From: Variovorax sp. PBS-H4
Lineage (GTDB): Bacteria > Pseudomonadota > Gammaproteobacteria > Burkholderiales > Burkholderiaceae_C
Assembly: GCF_901827205.1 (NCBI RefSeq)
Contig: NZ_LR594675.1
Location: forward strand, 3,286,001 to 3,350,000
Direction of reading: 5' to 3'
Length of the DNA: 64,000 bases
Part shown: in pieces, positions 37,048-44,611 of the stretch
Layout of the letters: each line of letters starts with the position of its first letter
Numbering within the stretch: the stretch's first letter is position 1
The notes under the pieces: model-generated
Seen by the model: the letters and a program-made list of their open reading frames with translations, nothing else
Database searches by the model: none
What the model was told of the DNA's origin: nothing
Made by a program: the position numbers and the translations under genes

Positions 37048-37383
37048 GCAAGAACTCGACCCTCACACGACTACTTTTGGTTGCAGAGCTCCCAACACTG
37101 GAAGCACGACAAGCTGATGGCAACAGCTTTCGAAGCCACCGGAAAACTGGCGGTCCCGCGCTGCACTCCCGTGTGGAACAGCTTCCTAGCACTTTCTTCT
37201 CGATGACTCAGAAAAGGTCAACTCCCGGCCCTCTTTGACAGTGGAACCTTCGTTTGCAGGGGGGTTACTCATCCGGTGAGCAAACCGGGTCACAAAGGTT
37301 TCGAGATTCACAGGGGGTTCCACCCGTGGCGAGGAAGCACGCCGTCATGCGGCGGCTTGCCACGTGCAAGCAGGCAGGTGTTC
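37048..37383. other. Intergenic region with promoter block 3
   Basis: The region spans 336 bases between the toxin and the chaperone gene. A 64-codon frame at 37044-37238 overlaps the toxin stop but has no protein-like composition. The second half carries promoter block 3. No terminator hairpin with a T run is evident. Confidence 0.5.
37241..37306 (+). promoter_or_regulatory. Effector-islet promoter/leader block 3 (best hrp-box match)
   Basis: GGAACC (37243-37248), 16 bases, TTACTCA (37265-37271). This fits the HrpL consensus GGAACC, 15-16 bases, CCACnnA, except for the first two bases of the second element. The leader word ACCGGGTCAC is at 37284-37293 and CAAAGGTTTCGAG at 37293-37305, shared with blocks 2 and 1. 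The chaperone ATG is 113 bases downstream. Control by an ECF sigma factor of HrpL/BtrS type is inference. Confidence 0.55.
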
Positions 37384-37848
37384 ATGAGCATTGATTCAAA
37401 CCAGGTGGCCCGACTCCTCGTGGAGTTGGGCGAACGCACACCGCGCATCGAAAGCATCGTTCAGGAAGCGGACGCGCCTCGCTGGGCCATTGAGTTGGAC
37501 GATGGCCATGTCGTCCTCGCGGAACTCGATCAGGAGCGCAGCAGGCTCAGCCTCGAGGCGGATCTAGGCCGACCGCCCGAGGAGCACCGACTCCCGACTT
37601 GCGAGGCTTTGATGATGCTCACGTCCCTTGAGCACGCCTCGCGCGATTGGGCGATGGCGCTCAGCGAGCCGAATGGTGAATTCCAACTCTGCGGTCAGAT
37701 TGCAATGCCATCGGCCTATGCGATCGACTTACAGACAACTCTCTTCGCATTTATCGATCAAGCGCAGCAGTGGCGAGAAATTGTTGCGCGCGGAGCACAA
37801 CCGGCGGGTGAGCAGATTCAGCAATTACCCCCCGACCTCCTGATCTAG
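37384..37848 (+). CDS. CesT-like type III secretion chaperone
   Basis: A small (154 aa), acidic, cytoplasmic-looking protein. The layout follows the class I (Tir/CesT) chaperone fold: an N-terminal helix NQVARLLVELGER, a strand pair WAIELDDGHVVLAELDQERSRLSLEADLG (about 34-62), a Leu-rich helix CEALMMLTSLEHASRDWA, then the ALSEPNGEFQLCGQI strand and a closing helix DLQTTLFAFIDQAQQWREIV. Such chaperones bind effector N-termini before export. The start chosen is ATG 37384, since sequence before it (37276-37383) covers the promoter leader. It sits between two effector-like genes and could serve several of them. An immunity function is a less likely alternative. Confidence 0.65.
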   Translation: MSIDSNQVARLLVELGERTPRIESIVQEADAPRWAIELDDGHVVLAELDQERSRLSLEADLGRPPEEHRLPTCEALMMLTSLEHASRDWAMALSEPNGEFQLCGQIAMPSAYAIDLQTTLFAFIDQAQQWREIVARGAQPAGEQIQQLPPDLLI

Positions 37849-37915
37849 GACCAGCCGCTAGATTACCGGTTTCTGGCATATTCCCTACCTTCCTTAAATA
37901 TCGGAAAATTTATTT

Positions 37916-38707
37916 ATGAATCCCAACAAGACGCAACCAAGGATCACAATCACCGAGAGCACACGCCTTAGTGATCTGGAAAAATTCACGGAAAACCTAA
38001 ACTACAACGCCAAACTTCGTGGAAAAATCAAAAAGGACGGCACATATTCTCTCAAGGTCAGCACAAAAGGCAACGGAACTGGACTAAAGAATGCCTTATT
38101 TGGCACCGTAAAAATCCGTCGCGATTCAGCCCGCCTTGCAATAGCACGAGTCGCCTTCAAAGAAGGGAACGCAGCCCTTGCCAAGGGGTTGAGGAAGAAA
38201 TCTGGCGAACTTACTGCAGGGGACTTCATGGCCCTGCTTTCTGCGCCTGAGTCCCCCAAATCGGTGGAACTAGATTTAACTCGCCAGCCATCCTTGGAAG
38301 ATGACTTCAATGCGCTCGAATTCGAACTTACAAAAAGTGCGACAGAAAACAAATCAACGATGCATTGCACCAATTTCTTCAAGAAGACAAAAGATGAAAT
38401 TTATCAAATTTCCAAGAAAAGCGATGACGTCATTGCTGATGAGCTTAAAGAAATCGGGGCGATCGAGGAAGTCAATCTTGCAAAAATGGGGGAGAAAGAC
38501 CGCAAAATGCTGGAAAGAAGCGCTTTTGCCGAAAAGATCTATGCCTTGCAAAAAGAGGCAGCCCTCAAAAATACCGAACACAATAATTTTGTGAAAAAAC
38601 TGGAAAAACGTCCAAGAAGGCATATTTCTAGGACCAACCGACAAAGAGGAACGGGGAGTTTTCAATCGACTGTGCTTCAAATTTTCAAGGAACATAGCCG
38701 GTCATGA
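37916..38707 (+). CDS. N-terminal part of a frameshifted effector-like protein
   Basis: 263 codons as read, but only about 230 are native. After residue 230 (FVKKLE) the frame becomes Arg-rich and stops at 38705-38707, while the protein-like sequence continues in the +1 frame. I do not recognise a family with certainty. Residues 1-110 have a basic segment (GLKNALFGTVKIRRDSARLAIAR). Residues 161-173 (EIYQISKKSDDV) followed by K197/R201 resemble the Arg-finger region of RhoGAP domains with Gln at the finger. The GC content is far below the genome. It starts 67 bases after the chaperone stop, so it is probably co-transcribed with it. ATG 37916 lacks a clear ribosome-binding site. Confidence 0.6.
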   Translation: MNPNKTQPRITITESTRLSDLEKFTENLNYNAKLRGKIKKDGTYSLKVSTKGNGTGLKNALFGTVKIRRDSARLAIARVAFKEGNAALAKGLRKKSGELTAGDFMALLSAPESPKSVELDLTRQPSLEDDFNALEFELTKSATENKSTMHCTNFFKKTKDEIYQISKKSDDVIADELKEIGAIEEVNLAKMGEKDRKMLERSAFAEKIYALQKEAALKNTEHNNFVKKLEKRPRRHISRTNRQRGTGSFQSTVLQIFKEHSRS

Positions 38708-39215
38708 GCATTTTCCCACAAATGTCGGTCTTGAAGTCTTGGGTCTTGGACTTTTGGTCGATCGTGGCATCAATTTAGTGCTGACCGAATTTGAAAAAGT
38801 CATAATTGTAGTCAATGAAAGCAAAGTCATTGATAATACCGGAAAAAAGAACGCCATTAAAGCGGAAATAAAAAAGCTCGCCCTCGAAGCGAGGCTTGAT
38901 GAAAGACTTGAAAAACTGAAATTTGCAGCAACCCTACTCATGAACGATGAGTTTCTTTCTGCACTTCCAAAAGAAAAACGCGTTCCTTTAGGAATTCTTG
39001 GCATCAACATGGCAAATTTGGTTAGAACGTTTGAGAAACCGGATGGGCCGTATCAATCTCTTCGTCGCGTACTCGACGAAGCCGTGAAAAATCCTGACAA
39101 ATTTATAGAATGGGCGCAGAAAGTAAAAAAGCCCGGCGAAACTGAGCAATTACCTGAGCAGATGGTAGAAAATAATGCCGATGCGAGTGCATCACAAGAG
39201 CAAATCGAATTCTAA
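38595..39215 (+). pseudogene. C-terminal part of the frameshifted effector-like protein
   Basis: Open from the stop at 38592-38594 to 39215. The first in-frame start-like codon is the TTG at 38739, but the protein-like sequence clearly begins about 45 codons earlier (QEGIFLGPTDKEERGVFNRLC), which shows that it is a continuation, not a separate gene. The segment RLCFKFSRNIAGHE ... GLEVLGLGLL has the helix pattern of the RhoGAP end region. A helical Lys/Glu/Leu-rich part follows, ending EQLPEQMVENNADASASQEQIEF over the last 23 residues. No signal peptide. AT-rich like its N-terminal half. Confidence 0.6.
38604..38608 (+). other. Frameshift site in an A5 run
   Basis: Removing one A from this run (GGAAAAACG) joins the 37916 frame to the downstream frame and gives ...KKLENVQEGIFLGPTDKEER... 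A single open frame of 432 codons results, from 37916 to 39215. A second A6 run lies 12 bases upstream (38593-38598) and could be the true site. It may be a real mutation, a slippage site or an assembly error. Confidence 0.6.
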
Positions 39216-39369
39216 GCCGACGAGCGATCTCCTCTTTGATCGGCTTTCGTTGATTCCCGTTATATTGGCGGTGACTCAAAAAAGAATTCTGAAACCGGCA
39301 GCCTGCATTCATCAGCTAGCCAAACAGCATTACATATTTTCGTCCATCCATCATCAAAAGTAATTAATT

Positions 39370-40860
39370 ATGTCCAGATTTTCAGCCCTCACCCCGCGCG
39401 CCAAGATTTTCACGCGCGAAAAAACGCAAACCCCAAAAGCAGATTCGTCTTCATCCGAAGAGAAAAAATTACCCAACATCGTTTTAAAAAAACACTCCCC
39501 GAAAGCCATTCCTCGACCTCAATTCAATCGTAGGCGCAACGAAATGGAAGCTCAACAATTATCCTCCAGCACGGGAGAAGAGTCGAAGTCAATTGAAAAA
39601 GAAAGCAAATCAGAAATCAGTGGGAGCGATAGCGCCGACACACCCGCGAAAAAGAAAATCAATCTATCGATATCCAAGGCTTTGGTCAACATTGTTCCAA
39701 AAGATAGATTCAAATCAACGAGGCCTTCGTCAGCCCGATCTCCGCGCGCCTTCTTGAGTCGGAATGCCGCCTCCGTAAAGAAGGCGCCGCCTCCTTCGTC
39801 GGACGCAGATCTACTGCTTGAAGGTCAGCTATCTCCAGGAATGAACCATGAAACAACGCCGCCACCTCATCTGATAAATTTTCCCAGCTTGCCGGAATAC
39901 GCACGCGGGAGTGCGTTCAAGAGAACTGCTTTTGCCAATTCCAAGCGCCAAGAGCCCTTGCAAAAGAGAGGTGTATTCGCAACAAAGGCCAACGCCGACG
40001 CCAAGAAGACCAGGCTTCAACGTATCCGAGGGACCCTGCCGACAGGAGTGAATCTGGATGACAATGGCAATTTGACCGGCACCACTTATCTCATCGCAAC
40101 TCCAAAATTTCTCGAAGGCGGTTCTCCTGCGTTTGAAGGGCTGGAGGACCTGGCTTTTCAAGACTATTTCAATAGGGTTGAGAATAACGCTTTGAATGGC
40201 AATCTCGCCGAAGTTGCCGGCCAGAAGATAACACCCCAGGCGCAAAGTGATTTCTTTCGACTCGATTATGAATTTTGCGACGAGGATGGGAGTATATTTC
40301 GATCCTATGATCTCGATATTCCGAAAGAAAAACAGAAACAGCGCAACGAGGCCGTCACCCTCGCCCTGCGTGCATTTTCAGGCTCTGACGCCGCAACGAC
40401 CGTTCTATCCGCAATTCTTCATCAGAGTACCCCGGGCGCCATTGCGCGGGGCCTGAGAAATGTTGACGGATTTGAAATGGCACACCTGCGCTTGATCAGC
40501 GCAATGAATACAAAAGTGCGGAAGGTATATGTGGTGAAGGAAGACGGTTCCCGGGAGCACATCGTGAACCCGCTAGGATTGGCCGGGGCCAGGTTCAAGC
40601 TTTCCAAACAGGAGAATGACTTCAAGTTGTCGATCGAATGGCAGATGTATTACGAAGCAAAACTCGGGCAGGAAGAATTTTTGCCTTTAGGCGAGAACGA
40701 GATCATTGGTGTCCATTGCCAGGCTGAGTTTGTCGTCCATGGAGACACGGCGCACACAACCGTGACGACCGATGACGACAAGGAACGCAACTTCATGGAG
40801 CTCACGATTCCGGATGGTGGGATTCAAGCGACGTTCTCGGGACGCCTCAAGTTGGACTGA
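39370..40860 (+). CDS. Effector-like protein of unknown function
   Basis: 496 aa, AT-rich relative to the genome. Residues 1-150 are disordered and rich in Ser, Lys, Pro and Glu (DSSSSEEKK, SSSTGEESKS), like the N-terminus of the ADP-ribosyltransferase at 35656. Both contain an IVPK-x(2-3)-F-x(4-5)-PSS motif (here 108-121; there 44-59). Residues about 215-496 look globular: TLPTGVNLDDNGNLTGTTYLI, FRLDYEFCDEDGSIFRSYDLDI (about 295-316) and a beta-rich end GVHCQAEFVVHG ... GIQATFSGRLKLD. No family is recognised and no catalytic motif stands out. The 154 bases upstream are AT-rich with no GGAAC block, so it may be read from the upstream genes. Confidence 0.65.
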   Translation: MSRFSALTPRAKIFTREKTQTPKADSSSSEEKKLPNIVLKKHSPKAIPRPQFNRRRNEMEAQQLSSSTGEESKSIEKESKSEISGSDSADTPAKKKINLSISKALVNIVPKDRFKSTRPSSARSPRAFLSRNAASVKKAPPPSSDADLLLEGQLSPGMNHETTPPPHLINFPSLPEYARGSAFKRTAFANSKRQEPLQKRGVFATKANADAKKTRLQRIRGTLPTGVNLDDNGNLTGTTYLIATPKFLEGGSPAFEGLEDLAFQDYFNRVENNALNGNLAEVAGQKITPQAQSDFFRLDYEFCDEDGSIFRSYDLDIPKEKQKQRNEAVTLALRAFSGSDAATTVLSAILHQSTPGAIARGLRNVDGFEMAHLRLISAMNTKVRKVYVVKEDGSREHIVNPLGLAGARFKLSKQENDFKLSIEWQMYYEAKLGQEEFLPLGENEIIGVHCQAEFVVHGDTAHTTVTTDDDKERNFMELTIPDGGIQATFSGRLKLD

Positions 40861-40978
40861 CGAAACTGAGCGATGCCAGCGCACGGCTAGGTTCAAGTGG
40901 GAAGTGGCAGCCGTCAGCGCGGCAGCTGGCACCTAGAATGCTTCCGCTTTCTCCATCCCATCTTTTCCGAAGCACTTC

Positions 40979-41671
40979 ATGAGCTCCATCAACTTCATCG
41001 GCGGCGAAAAAGGCGGAGTCGGCAAGTCCGTCTCCGCACGGGTTCTGGCGCAGTACTTCATCGACCACAGCAAGCCCTTCGTGGGCTTCGACACGGATCG
41101 ATCGCACAGCTCCTTCACCCGCTTCTACGAGGGCTTCGCCTCGCCGGTGGTGGTTGACAGCTACGAGGGGCTGGACACGGTGGTCAACGGCTTCGAGACG
41201 CATCCGGAGCAGAGCGTGATCGTCGACCTTGCAGCGCAGACGCTCGCGCCGCTGGCGCGCTGGATCAAGGATTCGGAGCTTTTCGATGTCTTCGCCGGGC
41301 TCGGCGTGACGGTCAACTTCTGGCACGTGCTGGACGACGGCAAGGATTCGAGCGACCTGCTAGGCACGCTGGTCGACACTTTCGGCAACCGGCCCAACTA
41401 CATCGTGGTGCAGAACTACGGCCGCGGCAACGACTTCGCCCTGCTGCTCGGCTCGCAGTCGCTCAGCAAGGCGACGGCGCATGGGGCGCGCGTGATCACC
41501 CTGCCCCGCCTGCACGACGCGAGCATGCGCAAGATCGATGCGCGCAACACCAGCTTCTGGAAAGCGGTCCACGACCGCGAGGGCCCGAACGCGCTCGGAC
41601 TGCTGGAGCGCCAGCGCGTCAAGAGCTGGCTGGCGACTTCTTACGCGGCTTTCGACACGCTGCCGCTTTGA
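40979..41671 (+). CDS. ParA/MinD-type P-loop ATPase
   Basis: 230 aa. A deviant Walker A GGEKGGVGKS is at residues 8-17 with the signature Lys, as in ParA/MinD/MipZ ATPases. A DTDRSHSSF switch-like segment (38-46) and the VIVDLAAQTLAPLARW Walker B/switch II region (79-94) follow. There is no ParB partner nearby, so plasmid-type partition is unlikely; it resembles orphan ParA-like nucleotide-binding proteins (MobD-type). High GC marks the right-hand edge of the AT-rich islet. ATG 40979. Confidence 0.85.
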   Translation: MSSINFIGGEKGGVGKSVSARVLAQYFIDHSKPFVGFDTDRSHSSFTRFYEGFASPVVVDSYEGLDTVVNGFETHPEQSVIVDLAAQTLAPLARWIKDSELFDVFAGLGVTVNFWHVLDDGKDSSDLLGTLVDTFGNRPNYIVVQNYGRGNDFALLLGSQSLSKATAHGARVITLPRLHDASMRKIDARNTSFWKAVHDREGPNALGLLERQRVKSWLATSYAAFDTLPL

Positions 41672-42044
41672 GCGGCGGCTCCTGCTTGCGCGGCAGTAGC
41701 GCATCGGCGATGCGAGCTGCCTCAAAACCTGACCAGACCTCCTTGCGGCGGCGATCGCGCGAGACCGCGTTGACGATCTGCTGGGGGCCCGCCTGGGCGC
41801 AGACCGCGATACTTGTAGACGATATCTGGCTCACTCTTCCTGACAATTAAAAAAAGACCAGTTTCCAGGCTGTCTTGGCCGCCTTGAACCGATATCGGTC
41901 TGAAAATTCCGATATGCCACCGAACATGTCGCCGCTGCTAGAAGATCAGCTGGAGATATCCGATGCGTCGCAGGCATTGATTGATCCTGCGCTGCTTGTA
42001 GTTTGACCCATTGCCAGGTCTGCTACGAGGAACGAGGCGCGGGT
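41672..42044. other. Gap of 373 bp, no confident gene
   Basis: Between the ParA-like gene and dsbB (convergent). A frame open from 41851 to 42006, with an internal ATG at 41914, encodes a protein-like peptide (…RYRSENSDMPPNMSPLLED…) that ends before dsbB. It has no ribosome-binding site and may be a remnant of a lost gene. The first 180 bases look like decayed high-GC coding sequence. No terminator or RNA gene was recognised. Confidence 0.4.
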
Positions 42045-42551
42045 TCAGCCATGAGGAGCGCGACGCCAGAACAGCAGCCCCAGCAACAGCAGGCCAAACA
42101 CCACGAAGGCGATGAATGACCAGTTTGCAATCGACAGCCCCAAAAAGGTCCAGTCGATCTGCGTGCAGTCCCCGCCGCCCCGAAAGATCATCGGCAGCGC
42201 CCGCTTGAGCGGGAAGGTCTCGATCATCCCGTACAGGTCGCGCCCGCAGGACACGACTTCAGGCGGATACCACTGCAGCCAGCTCTGGCGCGCGGCGGTG
42301 TAGGCGCCGCCGATGGCCATCACCAGCGCCAGGGTCGCGCCGGTGAGCTGCAGGCCTCGGCTCTTGCTCAGCGCCCCCAGGCCCGTGAACACCGCCACCA
42401 GCACCAGCGCGTAGCGCTGCACGATGCACATCGGGCACGGCTCGAGGCCCACCACGTGCTGCAGGTAGAGCCCGAAGGCCAGCATCGCCACGCAAGCGGC
42501 GCAGATCAGCGCGAGCGCGCGGCGCGGCGCTCCGAAATACCAGTTGAACAA
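42045..42551 (-). CDS. dsbB: Disulfide bond formation protein DsbB
   Basis: Inner-membrane quinone reductase that reoxidises DsbA. The 168 aa chain has four hydrophobic helices (about 12-32, 46-62, 68-86 and 142-162) and the two periplasmic Cys pairs: C39/C42 in EPCPMCIVQR, and C102 and C129 in the loop. The only in-frame start is TTG at 42549-42551; an in-frame TAG lies just upstream. AGGGG in the end of cysA sits eight bases before it. It follows the cysA stop by one base, so expression is tied to the sulfate operon. Confidence 0.94.
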   Translation of the reverse strand: MFNWYFGAPRRALALICAACVAMLAFGLYLQHVVGLEPCPMCIVQRYALVLVAVFTGLGALSKSRGLQLTGATLALVMAIGGAYTAARQSWLQWYPPEVVSCGRDLYGMIETFPLKRALPMIFRGGGDCTQIDWTFLGLSIANWSFIAFVVFGLLLLGLLFWRRAPHG

Positions 42552-42552
42552 A

Positions 42553-43638
42553 TCAGTGCCCCTCTACGAAGACGCGGGCCCGGCGCGGCGTTGCAACTAC
42601 CGTCTCGCCTTCGCGCAGGCCCAGGTCGCGGAACTGTTGCGCAGGAAGTTGCGCCTCGATGATGGTTCCGGAACCAGGATTGTCTGGATTCGATTCCACC
42701 GGTTCGAGTTCCAGCCGCGCAATGGGCCCGACCACGATGGCCCGGCTCAAGGTCGCAACGATACCGCTGGCTCCGGGCACGTAACGCTCGACGTCAAGGT
42801 CGTGCGGCCGCACATAGGCCAGCGCCTTGCCGTCGCGCAAATCCCGATGCTCGGGCGAGTCGATGCGGATACCTTCGACATGCACCTCGCCCTCGTGCGC
42901 GCGGCCGTGGAAGAGGTTGACGTCGCCGAGGAAGCCGTAGACGAAGGGGCTGGCCGGATGGTCCCACACGTCCTGCGGCGCTCCGACCTGCTCGATGCGG
43001 CCGCTGTTCATCAGCACCACGCGGTCGGCGACTTCAAGCGCCTCCTCCTGGTCATGGGTGACGAAGATGCTGGTGACGTGCAGTTCGTCGTGCAGCCGCC
43101 GCAGCCAGCGGCGCAGCTCCTTGCGGACCTTGGCGTCGAGCGCGCCGAAAGGCTCGTCGAGCAGCAGCACCTTGGGCTCGACCGCCAGCGCGCGGGCCAG
43201 TGCAATGCGCTGCCGCTGGCCGCCCGAGAGCTGGGCCGGATAGCGGTCGGCCAGCCAGTCCAGCTGCACCAGCTTGAGAAGCTCGTGGACCTTGGCCTTG
43301 ATCTGCGCCTCGCCCGGGCGCAGGCCGCGCGGCTTGACGCGCAGGCCGAAGGCCACGTTCTCGAACACCGTCATGTGGCGGAACAGCGCGTAGTGCTGGA
43401 ACACGAAACCGACCTGGCGCTCGCGCACGTGCACGTCGGTGGTGTCCTCGCCGGCAAACAGGATGCTGCCGGCGTCGGCCGTTTCCAGGCCCGCGATGAT
43501 GCGCAGCAAGGTGGTCTTGCCGCAGCCCGAGGGGCCCAGCAGCGCGACCAGCTCGCCGGAGTCGACGTCGAGGCTGACGTCGCGCAGCGCGTGGAAGTCG
43601 CCGAACTGCTTGCTGACGTTGCGGATTTCAATGCTCAT
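42553..43638 (-). CDS. cysA: Sulfate/thiosulfate ABC transporter ATPase CysA
   Basis: ATPase subunit (361 aa) of the sulfate importer. Walker A GPSGCGKTT (K41), signature LSGGQRQRIALARAL, Walker B VLLLDEPFGALD and the H-loop FVTHDQEEALEVADRV are all intact. The C-terminal part (about 240-361) is a TOBE/regulatory domain as in CysA/PotA-type proteins. ATG 43636-43638, 12 bp after cysW. Order on the minus strand is sbp, cysT, cysW, cysA, dsbB. Confidence 0.96.
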   Translation of the reverse strand: MSIEIRNVSKQFGDFHALRDVSLDVDSGELVALLGPSGCGKTTLLRIIAGLETADAGSILFAGEDTTDVHVRERQVGFVFQHYALFRHMTVFENVAFGLRVKPRGLRPGEAQIKAKVHELLKLVQLDWLADRYPAQLSGGQRQRIALARALAVEPKVLLLDEPFGALDAKVRKELRRWLRRLHDELHVTSIFVTHDQEEALEVADRVVLMNSGRIEQVGAPQDVWDHPASPFVYGFLGDVNLFHGRAHEGEVHVEGIRIDSPEHRDLRDGKALAYVRPHDLDVERYVPGASGIVATLSRAIVVGPIARLELEPVESNPDNPGSGTIIEAQLPAQQFRDLGLREGETVVATPRRARVFVEGH

Positions 43639-43650
43639 GTTCTGTTCTCC

Positions 43651-44553
43651 TCAGGTCCCCGCAGCAGCCGACAGCGGCCGCTCGGGCGGCAGCTCGGCCA
43701 GTGCCTTCATCTCGCGCTCATGGCGCCATTCGATGACCGACTTGATGACCAGCGTGACCAGCGCCAGGATGGCCAGCAGCGAAGCGACCGAAAAGGCCGC
43801 CACCGATTGGTACTCGTTGTAGAGCACCTCGACGTGCAGCGGCATGGTGTTGGTCTGTCCGCGGATGTGGCCCGAGACGACCGACACTGCGCCGAACTCG
43901 CCCATGGCGCGCGCGTTGCACAGGATCACGCCGTACAGCAGGCCCCACTTGATGTTGGGCAGCGTCACGCGCCGGAAGGTCTGCCAGCCGGTGGCGCCCA
44001 GCACGATGGCCGCCTGTTCCTCCTCGGTGCCCTGGGCTTGCATCAATGGGATCAGCTCCCGCGCGATGAAGGGGAAGGTCACGAAGACGGTGGCCAGCAC
44101 GATGCCGGGCACGGCGAAGATGATCTTGACGTCGTGCGCCTGCAGCCACGGCCCGAACCAGCCCTGCGCGCCGAAGACCAGCACGTAGATCAGGCCCGCC
44201 ACCACCGGCGACACCGCGAAGGGAAGATCGACCAGCGTGGTCAGCAGCGCCTTGCCGCGGAACTCGAACTTGGCGATGGCCCAGGCGGCGGCGACACCGA
44301 AGACCAGGTTCATCGGCACCGCGATGGCGGCGGTGATCAGCGTGAGGCGGATGGCGCTCCAGGCATCGGGCTCCTTCAGCGCATCGAGGTAGGCGTCGAG
44401 GCCCTTGCGCAAGGCCTCGGTCGCGACGGCAGCCAGCGGCAGCACGAGGAACAGGAACATGAAGGCCAGCGCGAGGCCGATCAGCGTGAAGCGGACCCAG
44501 GCCGCTTCGGTGGTGCCTGCCTTGGCGCGGCGAACGGCGCGGCTGCTGCTCAT
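43651..44553 (-). CDS. cysW: Sulfate ABC transporter permease CysW
   Basis: A 300 aa inner-membrane permease with six hydrophobic helices. The cytoplasmic EAA motif (EQAAIVLGATGWQTFRRVTLP, about 182-202) contacts CysA. The motif FGAVSVVSGHIRGQTNTMPLHVEVLYNEY (about 228-256) is typical of CysW. ATG 44551-44553, 58 bp after the cysT stop. Partner of CysT in the translocation channel. Confidence 0.96.
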   Translation of the reverse strand: MSSSRAVRRAKAGTTEAAWVRFTLIGLALAFMFLFLVLPLAAVATEALRKGLDAYLDALKEPDAWSAIRLTLITAAIAVPMNLVFGVAAAWAIAKFEFRGKALLTTLVDLPFAVSPVVAGLIYVLVFGAQGWFGPWLQAHDVKIIFAVPGIVLATVFVTFPFIARELIPLMQAQGTEEEQAAIVLGATGWQTFRRVTLPNIKWGLLYGVILCNARAMGEFGAVSVVSGHIRGQTNTMPLHVEVLYNEYQSVAAFSVASLLAILALVTLVIKSVIEWRHEREMKALAELPPERPLSAAAGT

Positions 44554-44611
44554 TGGTGTACCTTCGTGCTTCGCACTGCGGTGCTATTCGACTCGGGAGC
44601 GGCCCGGCGTC

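Noticed and set aside
37044..37238. 64-codon frame overlapping the toxin stop by ATGA
   Set aside because: Composition is not protein-like, no ribosome-binding site, and the downstream half is intergenic leader.
38739..39215. Independent gene starting at TTG 38739
   Set aside because: Protein-like sequence extends about 45 codons upstream of the TTG in the same frame and joins the 37916 frame after one base is removed, so it is the end of a frameshifted gene.
39216..39254. Possible terminator AGCCGA/TCGGCT after the frameshifted gene
   Set aside because: Stem of only six pairs with a long loop and a weak T run; not convincing.
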